A stretch of 64,000 bases of DNA, taken from positions 1-64,000 of the forward strand of contig NZ_JAFREL010000069.1 of the NCBI RefSeq assembly GCF_017377655.1, given 5' to 3'. The stretch is from Candidatus Enterococcus ferrettii. GTDB lineage: Bacteria > Bacillota > Bacilli > Lactobacillales > Enterococcaceae. The translations under genes and the position numbers were made by a program. A model generated the notes under the pieces. The model worked only from the letters and a program-made list of their open reading frames with translations, ran no database searches and was not told where the DNA came from. Positions 23,253 to 32,662 of the stretch are shown piece by piece (the first letter of the stretch is position 1; each line of letters opens with the position of its first letter).

Positions 23253-26200
23253 TTGAAGAAAAAAATATTGACAACAGGATTGCTGGCTATTCTTATAGGT
23301 GGCAATCTAATAAATACGGCTGTCGTTTTTGCGGAAACTGTTCCAGCAAAAGCTGAGAGCCAAGAGTCAGAGTCGGTTTTGCCTAGTACCACGGATTCAT
23401 CAGCTGCGATACCAGAGGCGACAACGACAGAAAAAGTACCAGAACCAGCTGCCACTACTGCTTCTTTGACTGAAGAAACAACAAGCAGCAGTGAGACGGA
23501 AAGTTCATCAACTCCAAAATCTGCTGCAGCACCCAAGGCTGCCAGTGTGATTACCGATTCTTTATTAGCTAAGGGAACATTACTAGCAATGGATGGTACC
23601 GAATATAGCCAAACGGAACGGACAAGAACCTTGAATAATACACCGGTTCGCTTGATGCTGGATTTTGTGATTGAAGATCAGGATTATGCGCCAGGCTCTA
23701 CTTATGAGCTGACGTTGCCGGAGCATTTAGGTTTTTCAGCTGGAAGCGGCACGATTAAGAATCTTGAAGCAACCTGGCAGGTATCACCTGAGACGCGGAC
23801 CTTGACGATCCAATTTGCTCAACGTATCACGGATGCAGCCTTTTCATTAGAGTTGAAAAGCTACCTCTATACAGATAGCCAGCCGCTAGTAGATGTAGTA
23901 ATTGATGGTCAGCAAAAAAATAGTTATCCGATTGATTTATATGAGACTGTCGATCCGATTCGCTACAGTGAAACCAAAGCGGTAATGGGGCTGAATGGTA
24001 CGGTTTATTACAATTTGGATCGGACTTTAGCTGGGCAGGAAACCTTGACCCTTTCCTTGACAGATACTCCAGGAGCAGTATTTGAAAAAGAGGAGCAAGC
24101 ACCTTTAAGTGTTTACGAATACGATGTTGATATTAAAGGAAATGTCTTGCCGGAAAGTGAGCATTTGCTAAGTGAAGGCAGCGATTATACGCTAACCAGC
24201 AATACCTTATATGATACCTCAGTGGAAATTAATCAGCTGAATCAGCAGAAAGCATACGGCGTGCGGCATAATTTTACAACCGGACTAGAAGCTGTCACAG
24301 ATTATACATATTCATACAATAAGGGCTATCCTACAACTGGCTTTGGTTCAGTTAAATTGAAGCGAACCACGGCTCAATATGGTGGTCTATCCTTAACTGC
24401 TAAAAGCAGTAAGAATCAAAAAGAAGTGTATTACCGGTCGTACGATTCAGTGATGTCTGGCAGCATGTATAATAAAGGGGATTATTCCCTCTATATTCAC
24501 CAGACTCCTACGAAAATGAAGGCTGGAGAGCAAATTATTTTAACGAGTCAAAATGGTCAAGCGTTTGAAAGTATTCAACTGTCAGCCAATACGGGTGCCT
24601 TTGAAACGGTTAATGTAGATGAATATTTTGATGTGAAAACGGATGGCGCTACCGCTACCGTAACGGCGAAGAAAGACAGTACGTTGCGCATTGGAATGTT
24701 TCGGGTGAAGGTTCCTTTCAACGGTAAGGACATCATTATCAATGTGGAATCGCCGTTAATCAAAGGGAAATCTTTTAAAATTGTTGAGGATACATTTGTA
24801 CAGCCGATTTCTATTTTAAATCCTAACAATGTAGAAACAGCCTGGGGGAACTACACTGAAAATGGGGCCTACATGTCAGATACTACTGTGGGCGTTGAAG
24901 GAAGTACTAGTGCACCGATTAAAAATCTAGAAATCGCCATTGAGCATCCGAAGTATTTAACGCTTCGGCAGGTACCTGAGGTTTCCTTCTATTACAAGCT
25001 GGGACAGGATTATACGATTACACCAACTGAGAAAGGCAGCATAGTCAAATTTACTACCCCGATTACGCGCTCGATTCAGTTTGATTTAGGATTCAATTAC
25101 GTGCCAGACAGTCTAGCCGTAAATGTTGCAATTCCGATTGATAAACTGCCAGTAACTCTTAAGGCTGATGGGTACGAAACGATAAATACCACTGTAACTA
25201 CTGGAAGGAAGCAATATTCGGAAATGACGCTGCAGGCTAAAGAGAACCAGTTTTTGGTGAATCCTCGGCAGGATACCAGAGAGAATCTTGTGGTGCAAGC
25301 GAAAGCTCCAGAAAAAACGGACGTCGTTTTTAATATTTACGATATATCCAATGATAAGGAAGTAGGCGTTTACCCTCAATATTGGTATTATGGATTGTTT
25401 TTAAAGAATCCTATGAATGAACAGGATGAAGGCTATCCGGAGGTGGCTTATGATAAAGAGAATCAGACGTACACCTTTGATTTTGGTAATACCAATAAAC
25501 GTTACATTATTGAGTGGAAGTATGCCAATGGTTGGAGTGATGGACCAGCAGTAGCGGTTCAAGGACGGAATAAGGATCCGCTTTATAACGATCGAGAATT
25601 GACCGCAACTGCTCAAGTGACCAATAAAGCTAGTACAATTATTGAAGCAGCGCAAAGTGCGGTTCCTGAAGTCAATAATCTGACTACTACTACGGTTAAA
25701 ACGCAAAATATTGATGATAAGACTAAAAAGGTTGTTAATCCGACGATTGAACTGTTTACCAAAGGCAATACCAATGCGTCGATTGATTTGAACTCGATTC
25801 GTGTGTCGGGTGTTTCTCAGGAAAGCTATCAGGTTGAAGCAACTGCCACAGGGGCGAAGCTTATTTTTTCTGACTATACCTTAACGCAAAATATTGAAAT
25901 AACCTATAATGTGATTTCGCAAAATGCCGGACAGGTTTCGACAGCAGCGACAATCAGCTCTGAAAGTACCGAAGGGCTGAATGAGGCGTCTCGTACAGCT
26001 GAAACAGCAACTTTAAACTTGAAGTTTTCGGCTGGTGATTCTGAAGGGATCGTTTATAAAACACAAGCAGAATTCCAAGTGTTTGATTCTGATGAGAAAA
26101 CCAAAGCAATCTCTGAGGTGGACTTGAAGCTGGTGGATAAAGTGACGGGTCAGACGTTAAACTTTACTACTGATGAAACAGGCAGCTATTTGTTTGATGA

Positions 26201-27746
26201 AATTATGTCTGGTAAATACGATTTGTATGTGGCCAATGCACCGGCTGGTTATATAATTCCAGACGAATACCTTCAAGGCAAAGAAATTCAGCTGGTCAAA
26301 GAGAAAAATACGATTTTGGTGTATCTAGATCCTGTGCCAGATTTTAGCAGTGTTGCTGCTAAAGACTCAACACTTTATACTGGGGATTCTTGGACGGCTG
26401 CTGATAACTTTGTGTCAGCGACTAATACGGCTGGCGAAGAAATGACCTTGGATCAGTTAACTATTGAAGGTACTGTAGATACTGCAGTTGCCGGAGATTA
26501 CCCAGTGACTTATAAAAACGGGACTAAGAGCGCAGTTGCGATGATTCATGTGCTAGACAATCAAGAGCAAATAGCTGCTAAAGATTCGATGATTTATGCT
26601 GGAAGTCAGTGGAAATCAGAGGATAATTTCGTTTCGGCTAAAGACAAAACCGGAGCAGCCGTTCCTTTTAGTCAAGTTTCAGCAGCTGGTTCAGTCGATA
26701 CGAATAAACCGGGGCAGTACGAAATTACTTATTCCTACAACACTGCACAAGCGGTTGCGATTGTAACAGTAGTAGCGGATCAGACAAGTGTGGAAGTAAA
26801 AGATTCTACCATTCATGTGGGGGATAAATGGACGGCTGCTGATAACTTTATCAGTGCCACGAATCAGGCCGGAGAGTCAGTTGACTTGGATCAATTGACG
26901 ATCAAGGGTGCTGTGGATACCAGCAAAGTCGGCAGCTATGAAGTGACCTATCAAAATGGTGCAAAGAGTGCAACAGCGACAATAACGGTGGTAGACGAGC
27001 ACGAAACGATTGCAGTGAAGGATTCGACCATTTATGTAGGAGATGCCTGGGAGGCAGCTGATAACTTTGTGTCAGCATCTGCTAAAGATGGCAGTTCGGT
27101 TGAATTCAATCAAGTGGTGGTAGCAGGCACGGTTGATCCAGAAAAGGCTGGTACTTACAAGGTTACCTATAGTAATGGAACAGCTAGTGCAGTTGCAACG
27201 ATTGTGGTAAAAGACAATTTAGCAAGTCTGTCTGTAGCAGATTCAACGATCTATGTTGGTGAAGGATGGCAACCAGCCGATAATTTTGTGTCAGCTGCCG
27301 ATCGTGATGGCCAAGCAATTAATTTCAAAGATGTCCGATCAAAAGGTGAGGTAGATACCAATAAAGTAGGGGTGTATGAAGTAACATACACCATTGCACA
27401 GACGGGTAAATTTAGTGAGAATCTTTTGCAAAAACTCCTAGCTACCGAAAAAACAGTAAGCGCAACGGCCAAGATTAAGGTAGTTGAGAAGAAAAAGGAC
27501 GACGAGAAGACGGATAACTCTACTGGAACGAAGGATAAAGATTCCACTAATTCATCAGATCCAATTGGTTCAGTAGATTCAGCAAATACAGCAGGTCCAA
27601 CGAATACAGCAATTCGAAAAGTAACGCCAGCCAATAGCCAGACGCTTCCTAAAACGGGAGAAAAGAGTCAAACCTGGTTGTACGCTTTAGGGATTGTTTG
27701 TATAGCAGCCGCTGGCTATCTTTGGTGGCGGAAGAAAACAAAATAA
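23253..27746 (+). CDS. LPxTG cell-wall-anchored adhesin-like protein with five Ig-like repeats
   Basis: 1497 residues from TTG 23253 (GGAGAGG upstream). Residues 1 to 27 are a signal peptide (cleavage near VFAETV), followed by a Ser/Thr/Glu/Ala-rich segment to about 100. The long middle (to about 930) resembles the beta-sandwich A-region of MSCRAMM adhesins, followed by one SdrD-B/Cna-B-like domain (DLKLVDKVTGQTLNF to AGYIIPDEY, about 950 to 1015). Five Ig-like repeats begin at Asp 1038, 1111, 1184, 1257 and 1330. LPKTGE near 1465, a hydrophobic helix and RRKKTK form the sortase signal. It should be attached to peptidoglycan; the ligand is unknown. Confidence 0.92.
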   Translation: MKKKILTTGLLAILIGGNLINTAVVFAETVPAKAESQESESVLPSTTDSSAAIPEATTTEKVPEPAATTASLTEETTSSSETESSSTPKSAAAPKAASVITDSLLAKGTLLAMDGTEYSQTERTRTLNNTPVRLMLDFVIEDQDYAPGSTYELTLPEHLGFSAGSGTIKNLEATWQVSPETRTLTIQFAQRITDAAFSLELKSYLYTDSQPLVDVVIDGQQKNSYPIDLYETVDPIRYSETKAVMGLNGTVYYNLDRTLAGQETLTLSLTDTPGAVFEKEEQAPLSVYEYDVDIKGNVLPESEHLLSEGSDYTLTSNTLYDTSVEINQLNQQKAYGVRHNFTTGLEAVTDYTYSYNKGYPTTGFGSVKLKRTTAQYGGLSLTAKSSKNQKEVYYRSYDSVMSGSMYNKGDYSLYIHQTPTKMKAGEQIILTSQNGQAFESIQLSANTGAFETVNVDEYFDVKTDGATATVTAKKDSTLRIGMFRVKVPFNGKDIIINVESPLIKGKSFKIVEDTFVQPISILNPNNVETAWGNYTENGAYMSDTTVGVEGSTSAPIKNLEIAIEHPKYLTLRQVPEVSFYYKLGQDYTITPTEKGSIVKFTTPITRSIQFDLGFNYVPDSLAVNVAIPIDKLPVTLKADGYETINTTVTTGRKQYSEMTLQAKENQFLVNPRQDTRENLVVQAKAPEKTDVVFNIYDISNDKEVGVYPQYWYYGLFLKNPMNEQDEGYPEVAYDKENQTYTFDFGNTNKRYIIEWKYANGWSDGPAVAVQGRNKDPLYNDRELTATAQVTNKASTIIEAAQSAVPEVNNLTTTTVKTQNIDDKTKKVVNPTIELFTKGNTNASIDLNSIRVSGVSQESYQVEATATGAKLIFSDYTLTQNIEITYNVISQNAGQVSTAATISSESTEGLNEASRTAETATLNLKFSAGDSEGIVYKTQAEFQVFDSDEKTKAISEVDLKLVDKVTGQTLNFTTDETGSYLFDEIMSGKYDLYVANAPAGYIIPDEYLQGKEIQLVKEKNTILVYLDPVPDFSSVAAKDSTLYTGDSWTAADNFVSATNTAGEEMTLDQLTIEGTVDTAVAGDYPVTYKNGTKSAVAMIHVLDNQEQIAAKDSMIYAGSQWKSEDNFVSAKDKTGAAVPFSQVSAAGSVDTNKPGQYEITYSYNTAQAVAIVTVVADQTSVEVKDSTIHVGDKWTAADNFISATNQAGESVDLDQLTIKGAVDTSKVGSYEVTYQNGAKSATATITVVDEHETIAVKDSTIYVGDAWEAADNFVSASAKDGSSVEFNQVVVAGTVDPEKAGTYKVTYSNGTASAVATIVVKDNLASLSVADSTIYVGEGWQPADNFVSAADRDGQAINFKDVRSKGEVDTNKVGVYEVTYTIAQTGKFSENLLQKLLATEKTVSATAKIKVVEKKKDDEKTDNSTGTKDKDSTNSSDPIGSVDSANTAGPTNTAIRKVTPANSQTLPKTGEKSQTWLYALGIVCIAAAGYLWWRKKTK
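26364..27480 (+). repeat. Five tandem 219-bp repeats in the adhesin gene
   Basis: Each unit codes for 73 residues starting KDSTIYVGD-like, containing a W-x-x-x-DNFVSA motif and ending in a TYxNGTxSAxATIxV strand. Starts at 26364, 26583, 26802, 27021 and 27240 are exactly 219 bases apart. The fifth has an insertion (about 14 residues) near its end. Confidence 0.9.
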
Positions 27747-27882
27747 ATGGATAGTTGATTGAAGCAGCTCATTGTTTTTCAGAGCCGAGAGCTCTTGTTT
27801 AAATTTTACAAACTACTATACTATAGCTAGTGAGAAACTTGACCAAGACAGTAGTAAATGAGAGTTGGAGGAATGAAAAACG

Positions 27883-28203
27883 ATGAAACTAGCAATTATT
27901 CTAGAAACGAAAGAACACGAGAAAGCTTGGAACGCCTTCCGCTTTGGGGTTGCCAGCTTGAAAAAGCAGCACGAAGTCAAATTCTTCCTGATGGGTGAAG
28001 CGGTGGAAGTTGAAGCGATTGTTGATGAAGAATATGATGTACCGGCTGAAATGAAAAAGCTGGAAGAAAACGGCGGAGAGCTGTTAGCCTGCGGTACTTG
28101 TCTAAAATCACGACAATTGGAGGATCAGACCAGTTGTCCGATTTCTACAATGTTTGATTGTGTGGAAATGGTGGAGTGGGCAGATAAGGTCGTTACTTTT
28201 TAA
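27883..28203 (+). CDS. DsrE/F-like small protein
   Basis: 106 residues with an alpha/beta fold like DsrE/DsrF or peroxiredoxin-like YchN proteins: LAIILETKEHEKAWNAFRFG at the first strand and helix, an acidic middle, and LACGTCLKSR with two Cys that could carry sulfur or form a disulfide. Family members relay sulfur or have no known role. Ribosome site TTGGAGGAATG upstream. Apparently a single gene. Confidence 0.75.
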   Translation: MKLAIILETKEHEKAWNAFRFGVASLKKQHEVKFFLMGEAVEVEAIVDEEYDVPAEMKKLEENGGELLACGTCLKSRQLEDQTSCPISTMFDCVEMVEWADKVVTF

Positions 28204-28283
28204 GTGTCTCAAACAGATTCTTTGCTATCAGCTATTGAACATGCTACCTTTAACTTATAAAAAGTAAGTAAGGAGGATGAACG

Positions 28284-28886
28284 ATGAAAGCTTTATACGA
28301 TGCCGGACAAGCTGGTGGCAAGAATTTACTGTTGCTTCACGGAACAGGTGGCGACGAACGTTCATTAGTAGATATCGCCCGCTTTTTAGATGGCAGCGGC
28401 CGTATTCTCTCTTTTCGCGGCGAAATCCAAGAAGAGGGGATGAATCGCTTTTTCAAGCGCAATGGCTTAAATCAATTTGATTTCGAGAGCTTGGAAGAAG
28501 AAACGGACAAGCTGCTATCTGCGATTGAGAAGGAGAGTAAGGACAAAGGTGTAGCTATGGAGGATTGGATACTTGTTGGATATTCCAATGGTGCCAATAT
28601 TGCGGCTCATTTATTATTGGAGCGGGAAACACCCTTGAAAAAAGGCCTGTTTTTCCATCCGATGTCTTTAGAGGTCCATACGAAGACCTTTGATTTATCC
28701 GACAAACAGGTCTGGCTGTCTTACGGCGGCGATCGTGACCCAATAGTTAGTCAAGAGTCCTTTGATGAGCTGGTCACGGCCTTCCAAAAACGCAATGGAA
28801 ATGTAACTGTTGAAAAAACAAGTGCGGGTCACCAAATTAATATGGAAGAACTGCAGTCTGCCCGTAATTGGTTAGCAGGTATGTAA
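28284..28886 (+). CDS. Alpha/beta-hydrolase, carboxylesterase/phospholipase type
   Basis: 200 residues. LLLHGTGGDERSL gives the oxyanion-hole strand, VGYSNGANIAAHL holds the nucleophile Ser in G-Y-S-N-G, GGDRDPIVS the catalytic Asp, and SAGHQINMEEL the His. The size and the GxSNGA elbow fit the YpfH/MhqD-type carboxylesterase group. It acts in the cytosol on small esters; the natural substrate is unknown. AAGGAGGATGA precedes ATG 28284. Confidence 0.88.
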   Translation: MKALYDAGQAGGKNLLLLHGTGGDERSLVDIARFLDGSGRILSFRGEIQEEGMNRFFKRNGLNQFDFESLEEETDKLLSAIEKESKDKGVAMEDWILVGYSNGANIAAHLLLERETPLKKGLFFHPMSLEVHTKTFDLSDKQVWLSYGGDRDPIVSQESFDELVTAFQKRNGNVTVEKTSAGHQINMEELQSARNWLAGM

Positions 28887-28947
28887 GCAGATTAGTTGCA
28901 AAAAGCGTTAATAATGCCTACTCTTAACTAAAGAGGAGGTCATGATT

Positions 28948-29169
28948 ATGACAGACACAAGTAAAGAAATAAAAGATGCAAAAGACAAAACAAAGGGTAA
29001 AGCCAACGAAACTGCTGGTAAAGTCAGAGGAGACAAAAGCCAAGAGCTAAAAGGCAAAGGCCAATCCCTTGGTGCTGACCTTAAGAATGATGCTCGCCAC
29101 CTAGGTGATGAGATCAAAGAAGAAGGCCACAAGTTAAAAGAAAAGTTCAGCAAGAAAAAAGAAGATTAA
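28948..29169 (+). CDS. CsbD-like stress protein
   Basis: 73 residues, highly charged and helical: KDKTKGKANETAGKVRGDKSQELKGKGQ is the CsbD-family pattern, extended by a second Lys-rich helix. CsbD proteins are general-stress proteins of unknown mechanism. GAGGAGGT ends 7 bases before ATG 28948, which I prefer to ATG 28942. Confidence 0.82.
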   Translation: MTDTSKEIKDAKDKTKGKANETAGKVRGDKSQELKGKGQSLGADLKNDARHLGDEIKEEGHKLKEKFSKKKED

Positions 29170-29177
29170 AATTACTG

Positions 29178-29210
29178 ACTGACGATCCTAACGGATGGTC
29201 AGTTTTTTTT
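29178..29210 (+). terminator. Terminator of the csbD-like gene
   Basis: CTGACGATCC at 29179-29188 pairs with GGATGGTCAG at 29193-29202 (one mismatch), followed by eight T. Confidence 0.8.
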
Positions 29211-29220
29211 GTGGGTAAAG

Positions 29221-29264
29221 AAAAACAGCAGCCAACCTCTTTTTCAAGAGATTCTAGCTGCTGT
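29221..29264 (-). terminator. Terminator of the LCP gene
   Basis: On the minus strand CAGCAGC (29257-29263) pairs with GCTGCTG (29226-29232), with an inner AGAG/CTCT stem and a T-run at 29225-29221. Confidence 0.8.
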
Positions 29265-29295
29265 CTAAGGGTCCTTTTCGAAAGACCGCTTCGTG

Positions 29296-30189
29296 TTATT
29301 CAGTTAGGAATTTCTCAATTGCTTGACCATTCTGCTGTGCATCCAATTCAATCACACTACCACTTTCAGTATAGTCGTTGAATTGCCAAGAGCCATCCAC
29401 AGGAACAGCCAAAGTTTCTACTTTTTCGGTTTCGCCTAAAGCAAAGTCTTTTCCGACACTTAACATAGTGCTTTCTGGTACGTTAGTTTCCACATATCCC
29501 AGCAGCTTGCCGGTTGTTTTAGGCAGTTTTGTTAAGGTAGTTACATTAGTAATTTGGCTGGCAATAGCCTCCATTACTTGCTGCTGGCGTCGAACTCGGC
29601 CAAAGTCGCCTTCTTCGTCTTCACGGAAGCGCGAATATTGAAGCAAGGTATTGCCATCCATTTTTTGTTTGCCCTTTTCAATGAAAACACCGTCTAAATC
29701 CAAATCTTTTTCCGCATCAATGCTGACACCTTTAGGGAACAACGTATCTACGGCATCTTTGAAGTGATCAAAGTCAATAACGACATAATATTGAATCGGC
29801 AGATCAAAGTTTTCTTCCAGTGTTTTTCGGACTAGTTCAATTCCGCCGTACGAATAGGCAGCGTTGATCTTGTCCATCCCGTACCCAGGGATATCTACAT
29901 AGCTGTCTCGCATGATCGATACCAATTTGGGGACCTTTTTGGATTGGTCATAGTGGGCGACCATCAACGAATCCGATCGTCCGCGGTCTTCTCCACGGGA
30001 ATCTGAACCGATAATCAGCACATTCAAGTCGTTAACGTCGGGTGCTTTTGTCCCGTTAAACTCAATGGATGCCTCAGTCGTTTTATTTTTAGATGATTCA
30101 TAGCCGTTAATAAAAGAAAAAGCGAAATAGCCTTCTACGAGTACAATAACGCCTAGCAGGATCAAAAAACCCCGTTTGACAGCTTTCAT
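29296..30189 (-). CDS. LytR-CpsA-Psr (LCP) family wall-polymer transferase
   Basis: 297 residues: short cytosolic start, one membrane helix (GFLILLGVIVLVEGYFAF), then an extracellular LCP domain with VLIIGSDSRG and GRSDSLMVAH, SIMRDSYVDIPGYG, INAAYSYGG and GNTLLQYSRFR, which carry the Arg and Asp that bind the polyprenyl pyrophosphate. LCP enzymes move teichoic acids or capsule from the lipid carrier to peptidoglycan. It stands alone between two convergent or divergent neighbours. Confidence 0.92.
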   Translation of the reverse strand: MKAVKRGFLILLGVIVLVEGYFAFSFINGYESSKNKTTEASIEFNGTKAPDVNDLNVLIIGSDSRGEDRGRSDSLMVAHYDQSKKVPKLVSIMRDSYVDIPGYGMDKINAAYSYGGIELVRKTLEENFDLPIQYYVVIDFDHFKDAVDTLFPKGVSIDAEKDLDLDGVFIEKGKQKMDGNTLLQYSRFREDEEGDFGRVRRQQQVMEAIASQITNVTTLTKLPKTTGKLLGYVETNVPESTMLSVGKDFALGETEKVETLAVPVDGSWQFNDYTESGSVIELDAQQNGQAIEKFLTE

Positions 30190-30383
30190 AAATAACCCTC
30201 ATTTCTAGTGATCTCGTGCTTATTATGAACTTTTTTCACCAGATGGGTAGTCTTATCATGGAAAGAAATCGAAACTTAGAAAAAAATCAAAAAATGTTCG
30301 CCTTTGTTCGTAAAACAATGGTTGTCTTTTATACCGTATATGATAGAATGATAAAAATACTATGAAGTGAGAGAGTGATAAAG

Positions 30384-31418
30384 ATGAGAGAAGTCAACGT
30401 GGCTGTTGTAGGTGCATCTGGCGCAGTCGGCACACAAATGATCAAAATGTTAGAAGAAACATCCATGCCTTTAGGTGAAGTGAAATTTTTAGCTTCCTTC
30501 CGTTCTGCAGGCAAAGAATTAACTTTTAAGGGTGAAACCAAGATCATTGAAGAATTAGTGCCTGAATCCTTTGAAGGCGTTGATTTAGCTTTGTTCTCAG
30601 CAGGCGGCGGCATTTCCGCTAAATTTGCTCCAGAAGCAGTAAAACGCGGAGCAGTCGTGGTGGACAACACGAGTCACTTCCGGATGGACAAAGAGGTTCC
30701 CTTGATTGTACCTGAAGTGAATCCTGAAGCATTACGAGACCACAAAGGGATTATTGCGAATCCTAATTGTTCCACTATTCAAATGATGGTTGCTTTAGAA
30801 CCTGTTCGTCAGGCTTTTGGTTTGAAACGAATCATTGTATCAACCTATCAAGCTGTTTCCGGTGCGGGAAATCAAGCGATGGAAGAGTTGAAGAATCAAA
30901 CGCAAGCCTTTTTAAATGATGAACCTATGACAGCAGAGATTCTGCCATGCGGCGGAGACAAAAAGCATTACCCGTTGGCCTTTAACGCACTGCCGCAAAT
31001 CGATGTATTTGCAGAAGAAGGCTATACGTATGAAGAATGGAAAATGGTTAATGAAACAAAGAAGATTATGTCAGACGACAGCATCCAAGTTTCGGCAACC
31101 TGTGTTCGAATTCCGGTCTTGTCAGGTCACTCTGAATCAATCTATGTAGAAACGGAAAAACCAGCAACAGTTAAGGAGATTCAAGAGGTTATCGCCAATG
31201 CAGCTGGAGCGGTCGTGGAAGACGATCCTAGTCAACAAATTTATCCGCAAGCATTAAACAGTGTTGGCAAAAAAGAAACCTTTGTGGGACGGATTCGTAA
31301 AGATTTAGACGTCGAAACTGGTGTGCACATGTGGGTAGTTTCAGATAACCTGCTAAAAGGTGCCGCTTGGAACTCCGTCCAAATTGCAGAAAAAATGGTG
31401 GAAATGGATTTACTGTAA
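30384..31418 (+). CDS. asd: Aspartate-semialdehyde dehydrogenase
   Basis: 344 residues. [14 protein letters not shown] binds [13 protein letters not shown] carries the active-site Cys, and [10 protein letters not shown] and [22 protein letters not shown] complete the catalytic domain. It reduces aspartyl phosphate to the semialdehyde, feeding lysine/diaminopimelate, threonine and methionine. ATG 30384 matches the usual N-terminus; a GTG at 30375 would add three residues. Not in an amino-acid operon here. Confidence 0.95.
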   Translation: MREVNVAVVGASGAVGTQMIKMLEETSMPLGEVKFLASFRSAGKELTFKGETKIIEELVPESFEGVDLALFSAGGGISAKFAPEAVKRGAVVVDNTSHFRMDKEVPLIVPEVNPEALRDHKGIIANPNCSTIQMMVALEPVRQAFGLKRIIVSTYQAVSGAGNQAMEELKNQTQAFLNDEPMTAEILPCGGDKKHYPLAFNALPQIDVFAEEGYTYEEWKMVNETKKIMSDDSIQVSATCVRIPVLSGHSESIYVETEKPATVKEIQEVIANAAGAVVEDDPSQQIYPQALNSVGKKETFVGRIRKDLDVETGVHMWVVSDNLLKGAAWNSVQIAEKMVEMDLL

Positions 31419-31435
31419 ATAAACGCATGATTCAG

Positions 31436-31465
31436 GACGTTCTTTGAAAAAAGAACGTCTTTTTT
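31436..31465 (+). terminator. Terminator of asd
   Basis: GACGTTCTTT at 31436-31445, GAAA loop, AAAGAACGTC at 31450-31459, then six T. Confidence 0.92.
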
Positions 31466-32009
31466 GTTATTTAAAATAGGAGGATAAAATTCTTTCGAAA
31501 GGACACTCTTTTTCTGAAAGTAAATAAAGGAGTGAAAAAAGTTTGTAAACACAGGAAAGTTTGAGGATCATGATTAAGTTGAAATGAGTAGAAGAAGATA
31601 ATAAATAAAAGATTGGTTTTGTTGTATAAAATGCACCTGTTATATTACGTGTTATAATTAAAAAGTTAATGAAATATAAAATAAAAGAATTGTATTGTTA
31701 GTATATTAACATCGTAAGCTTGATAAATATTCTGAAAGGATAAAAATATCTTTTCAATCCTTGACATATAAGCGTTTTTCGTATAAAAAATCTATACAGT
31801 TTTTAGGTAATCCAATAATGTCTTCCGGCTATAGAAAACAAATGCTTTAAATGTTTTAAAAATCGATAAACTCCTTGTTTTTTAATAATTGTTATATTAT
31901 TATAATTGTATAAGAGTAAGTAGTCAGGACTTTGCCAGGGAAGTTGAGTTGAGCAACACTTAACTGGTCATTACGTCTTTGTTTTACAAGAAGGAGGTGC
32001 TCGATTCTG
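31466..32009 (+). promoter_or_regulatory. Long AT-rich leader of the SipW/TasA-like operon
   Basis: About 540 bases without a gene. TTGACA at 31761-31766 and a TATAAT at 31901-31906 are candidate promoter elements, though neither has an ideal partner. AGTTGAG/CTTAACT within 31943-31968 can form a hairpin in the transcript. AAGGAGGTG at 31991-31999 is the ribosome site for TTG 32010. The length suggests complex control of the secretion operon. Confidence 0.45.
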
Positions 32010-32639
32010 TTGGAAGAAAGTGAAATGGACATTCATGAAGAAGAGAACCGAGACGCAACGGGAAGCAAAGGAAATGAAAAGAAATTACAAAAGTCGTTAC
32101 CACAAAAAGTTACAGGATGGTTAGCAATCGCTATCTGCTTATTGTTGCTCCCCATTCTAATAGCCAATCTGGCGATTATTGTAAAGGGCAGTTTAAACCC
32201 CGATGAGATTCCAACGGTATTGGGGTATGCACCGATGGCGGTTGTGACCAACTCAATGAACACAGGAGAAGCAGACGCAATTCGCGCGGGGGATTTAGTG
32301 ATTACGAAACAAACCGATCCAGACACCTTAGAGGTGGGAGATGTGATCATGTTTAAGAATAATCAAACAGCGATCATTCACCGTATTGTTGGATACAATG
32401 ATGCGTCTGACACTTTTGTTACCAAGGGTGATGCGAATAATTTGGAGGATTTAGATCCGGTAGAAAAAGGAAAGATTATTGGTAAATTTACACAGCGTGT
32501 GCCCAAAGTTGGAGATTTTATTTTATTTTCTCGAACACCTTTAGGCATGCTGATTTGTATCGGTATTCCGATAATACTGTTTTTGGGTTATGACTTTGTT
32601 GCTAAGCGTCTTACGCGTCGCAAAGAAGTTAGATCATAA
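32010..32639 (+). CDS. SipW-type signal peptidase I (first copy)
   Basis: 209 residues. An unusual charged cytosolic N-terminus (about 35 residues, EEE and KK rich), one membrane helix (WLAIAICLLLLPILIANL), then the peptidase domain: AVVTNSMNTG with the catalytic Ser, GDLVITKQ, DVIMFKNNQTAIIHRIVG with the His that replaces the usual Lys in ER/archaeal-type peptidases, and TKGDANN. A second helix and basic tail end it. It should cut the special signal peptide of the secreted proteins downstream. TTG 32010 is 10 to 12 bases from the ribosome site; ATG 32025 is an alternative. Confidence 0.88.
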   Translation: MEESEMDIHEEENRDATGSKGNEKKLQKSLPQKVTGWLAIAICLLLLPILIANLAIIVKGSLNPDEIPTVLGYAPMAVVTNSMNTGEADAIRAGDLVITKQTDPDTLEVGDVIMFKNNQTAIIHRIVGYNDASDTFVTKGDANNLEDLDPVEKGKIIGKFTQRVPKVGDFILFSRTPLGMLICIGIPIILFLGYDFVAKRLTRRKEVRS

Positions 32640-32662
32640 ATTAAAGGGGAAGAAAAGAAGGG

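Noticed and set aside
23237..23536. Minus-strand Val/Ser-rich reading frame opposite the adhesin signal region
   Set aside because: Arises from the complement of the repetitive Ser/Thr/Glu codons; no ribosome site, and it runs over the adhesin's start.
27251..27634. Minus-strand 127-codon frame inside the adhesin repeats
   Set aside because: Mirrors the strongly biased coding strand; no start signals or recognisable domain.
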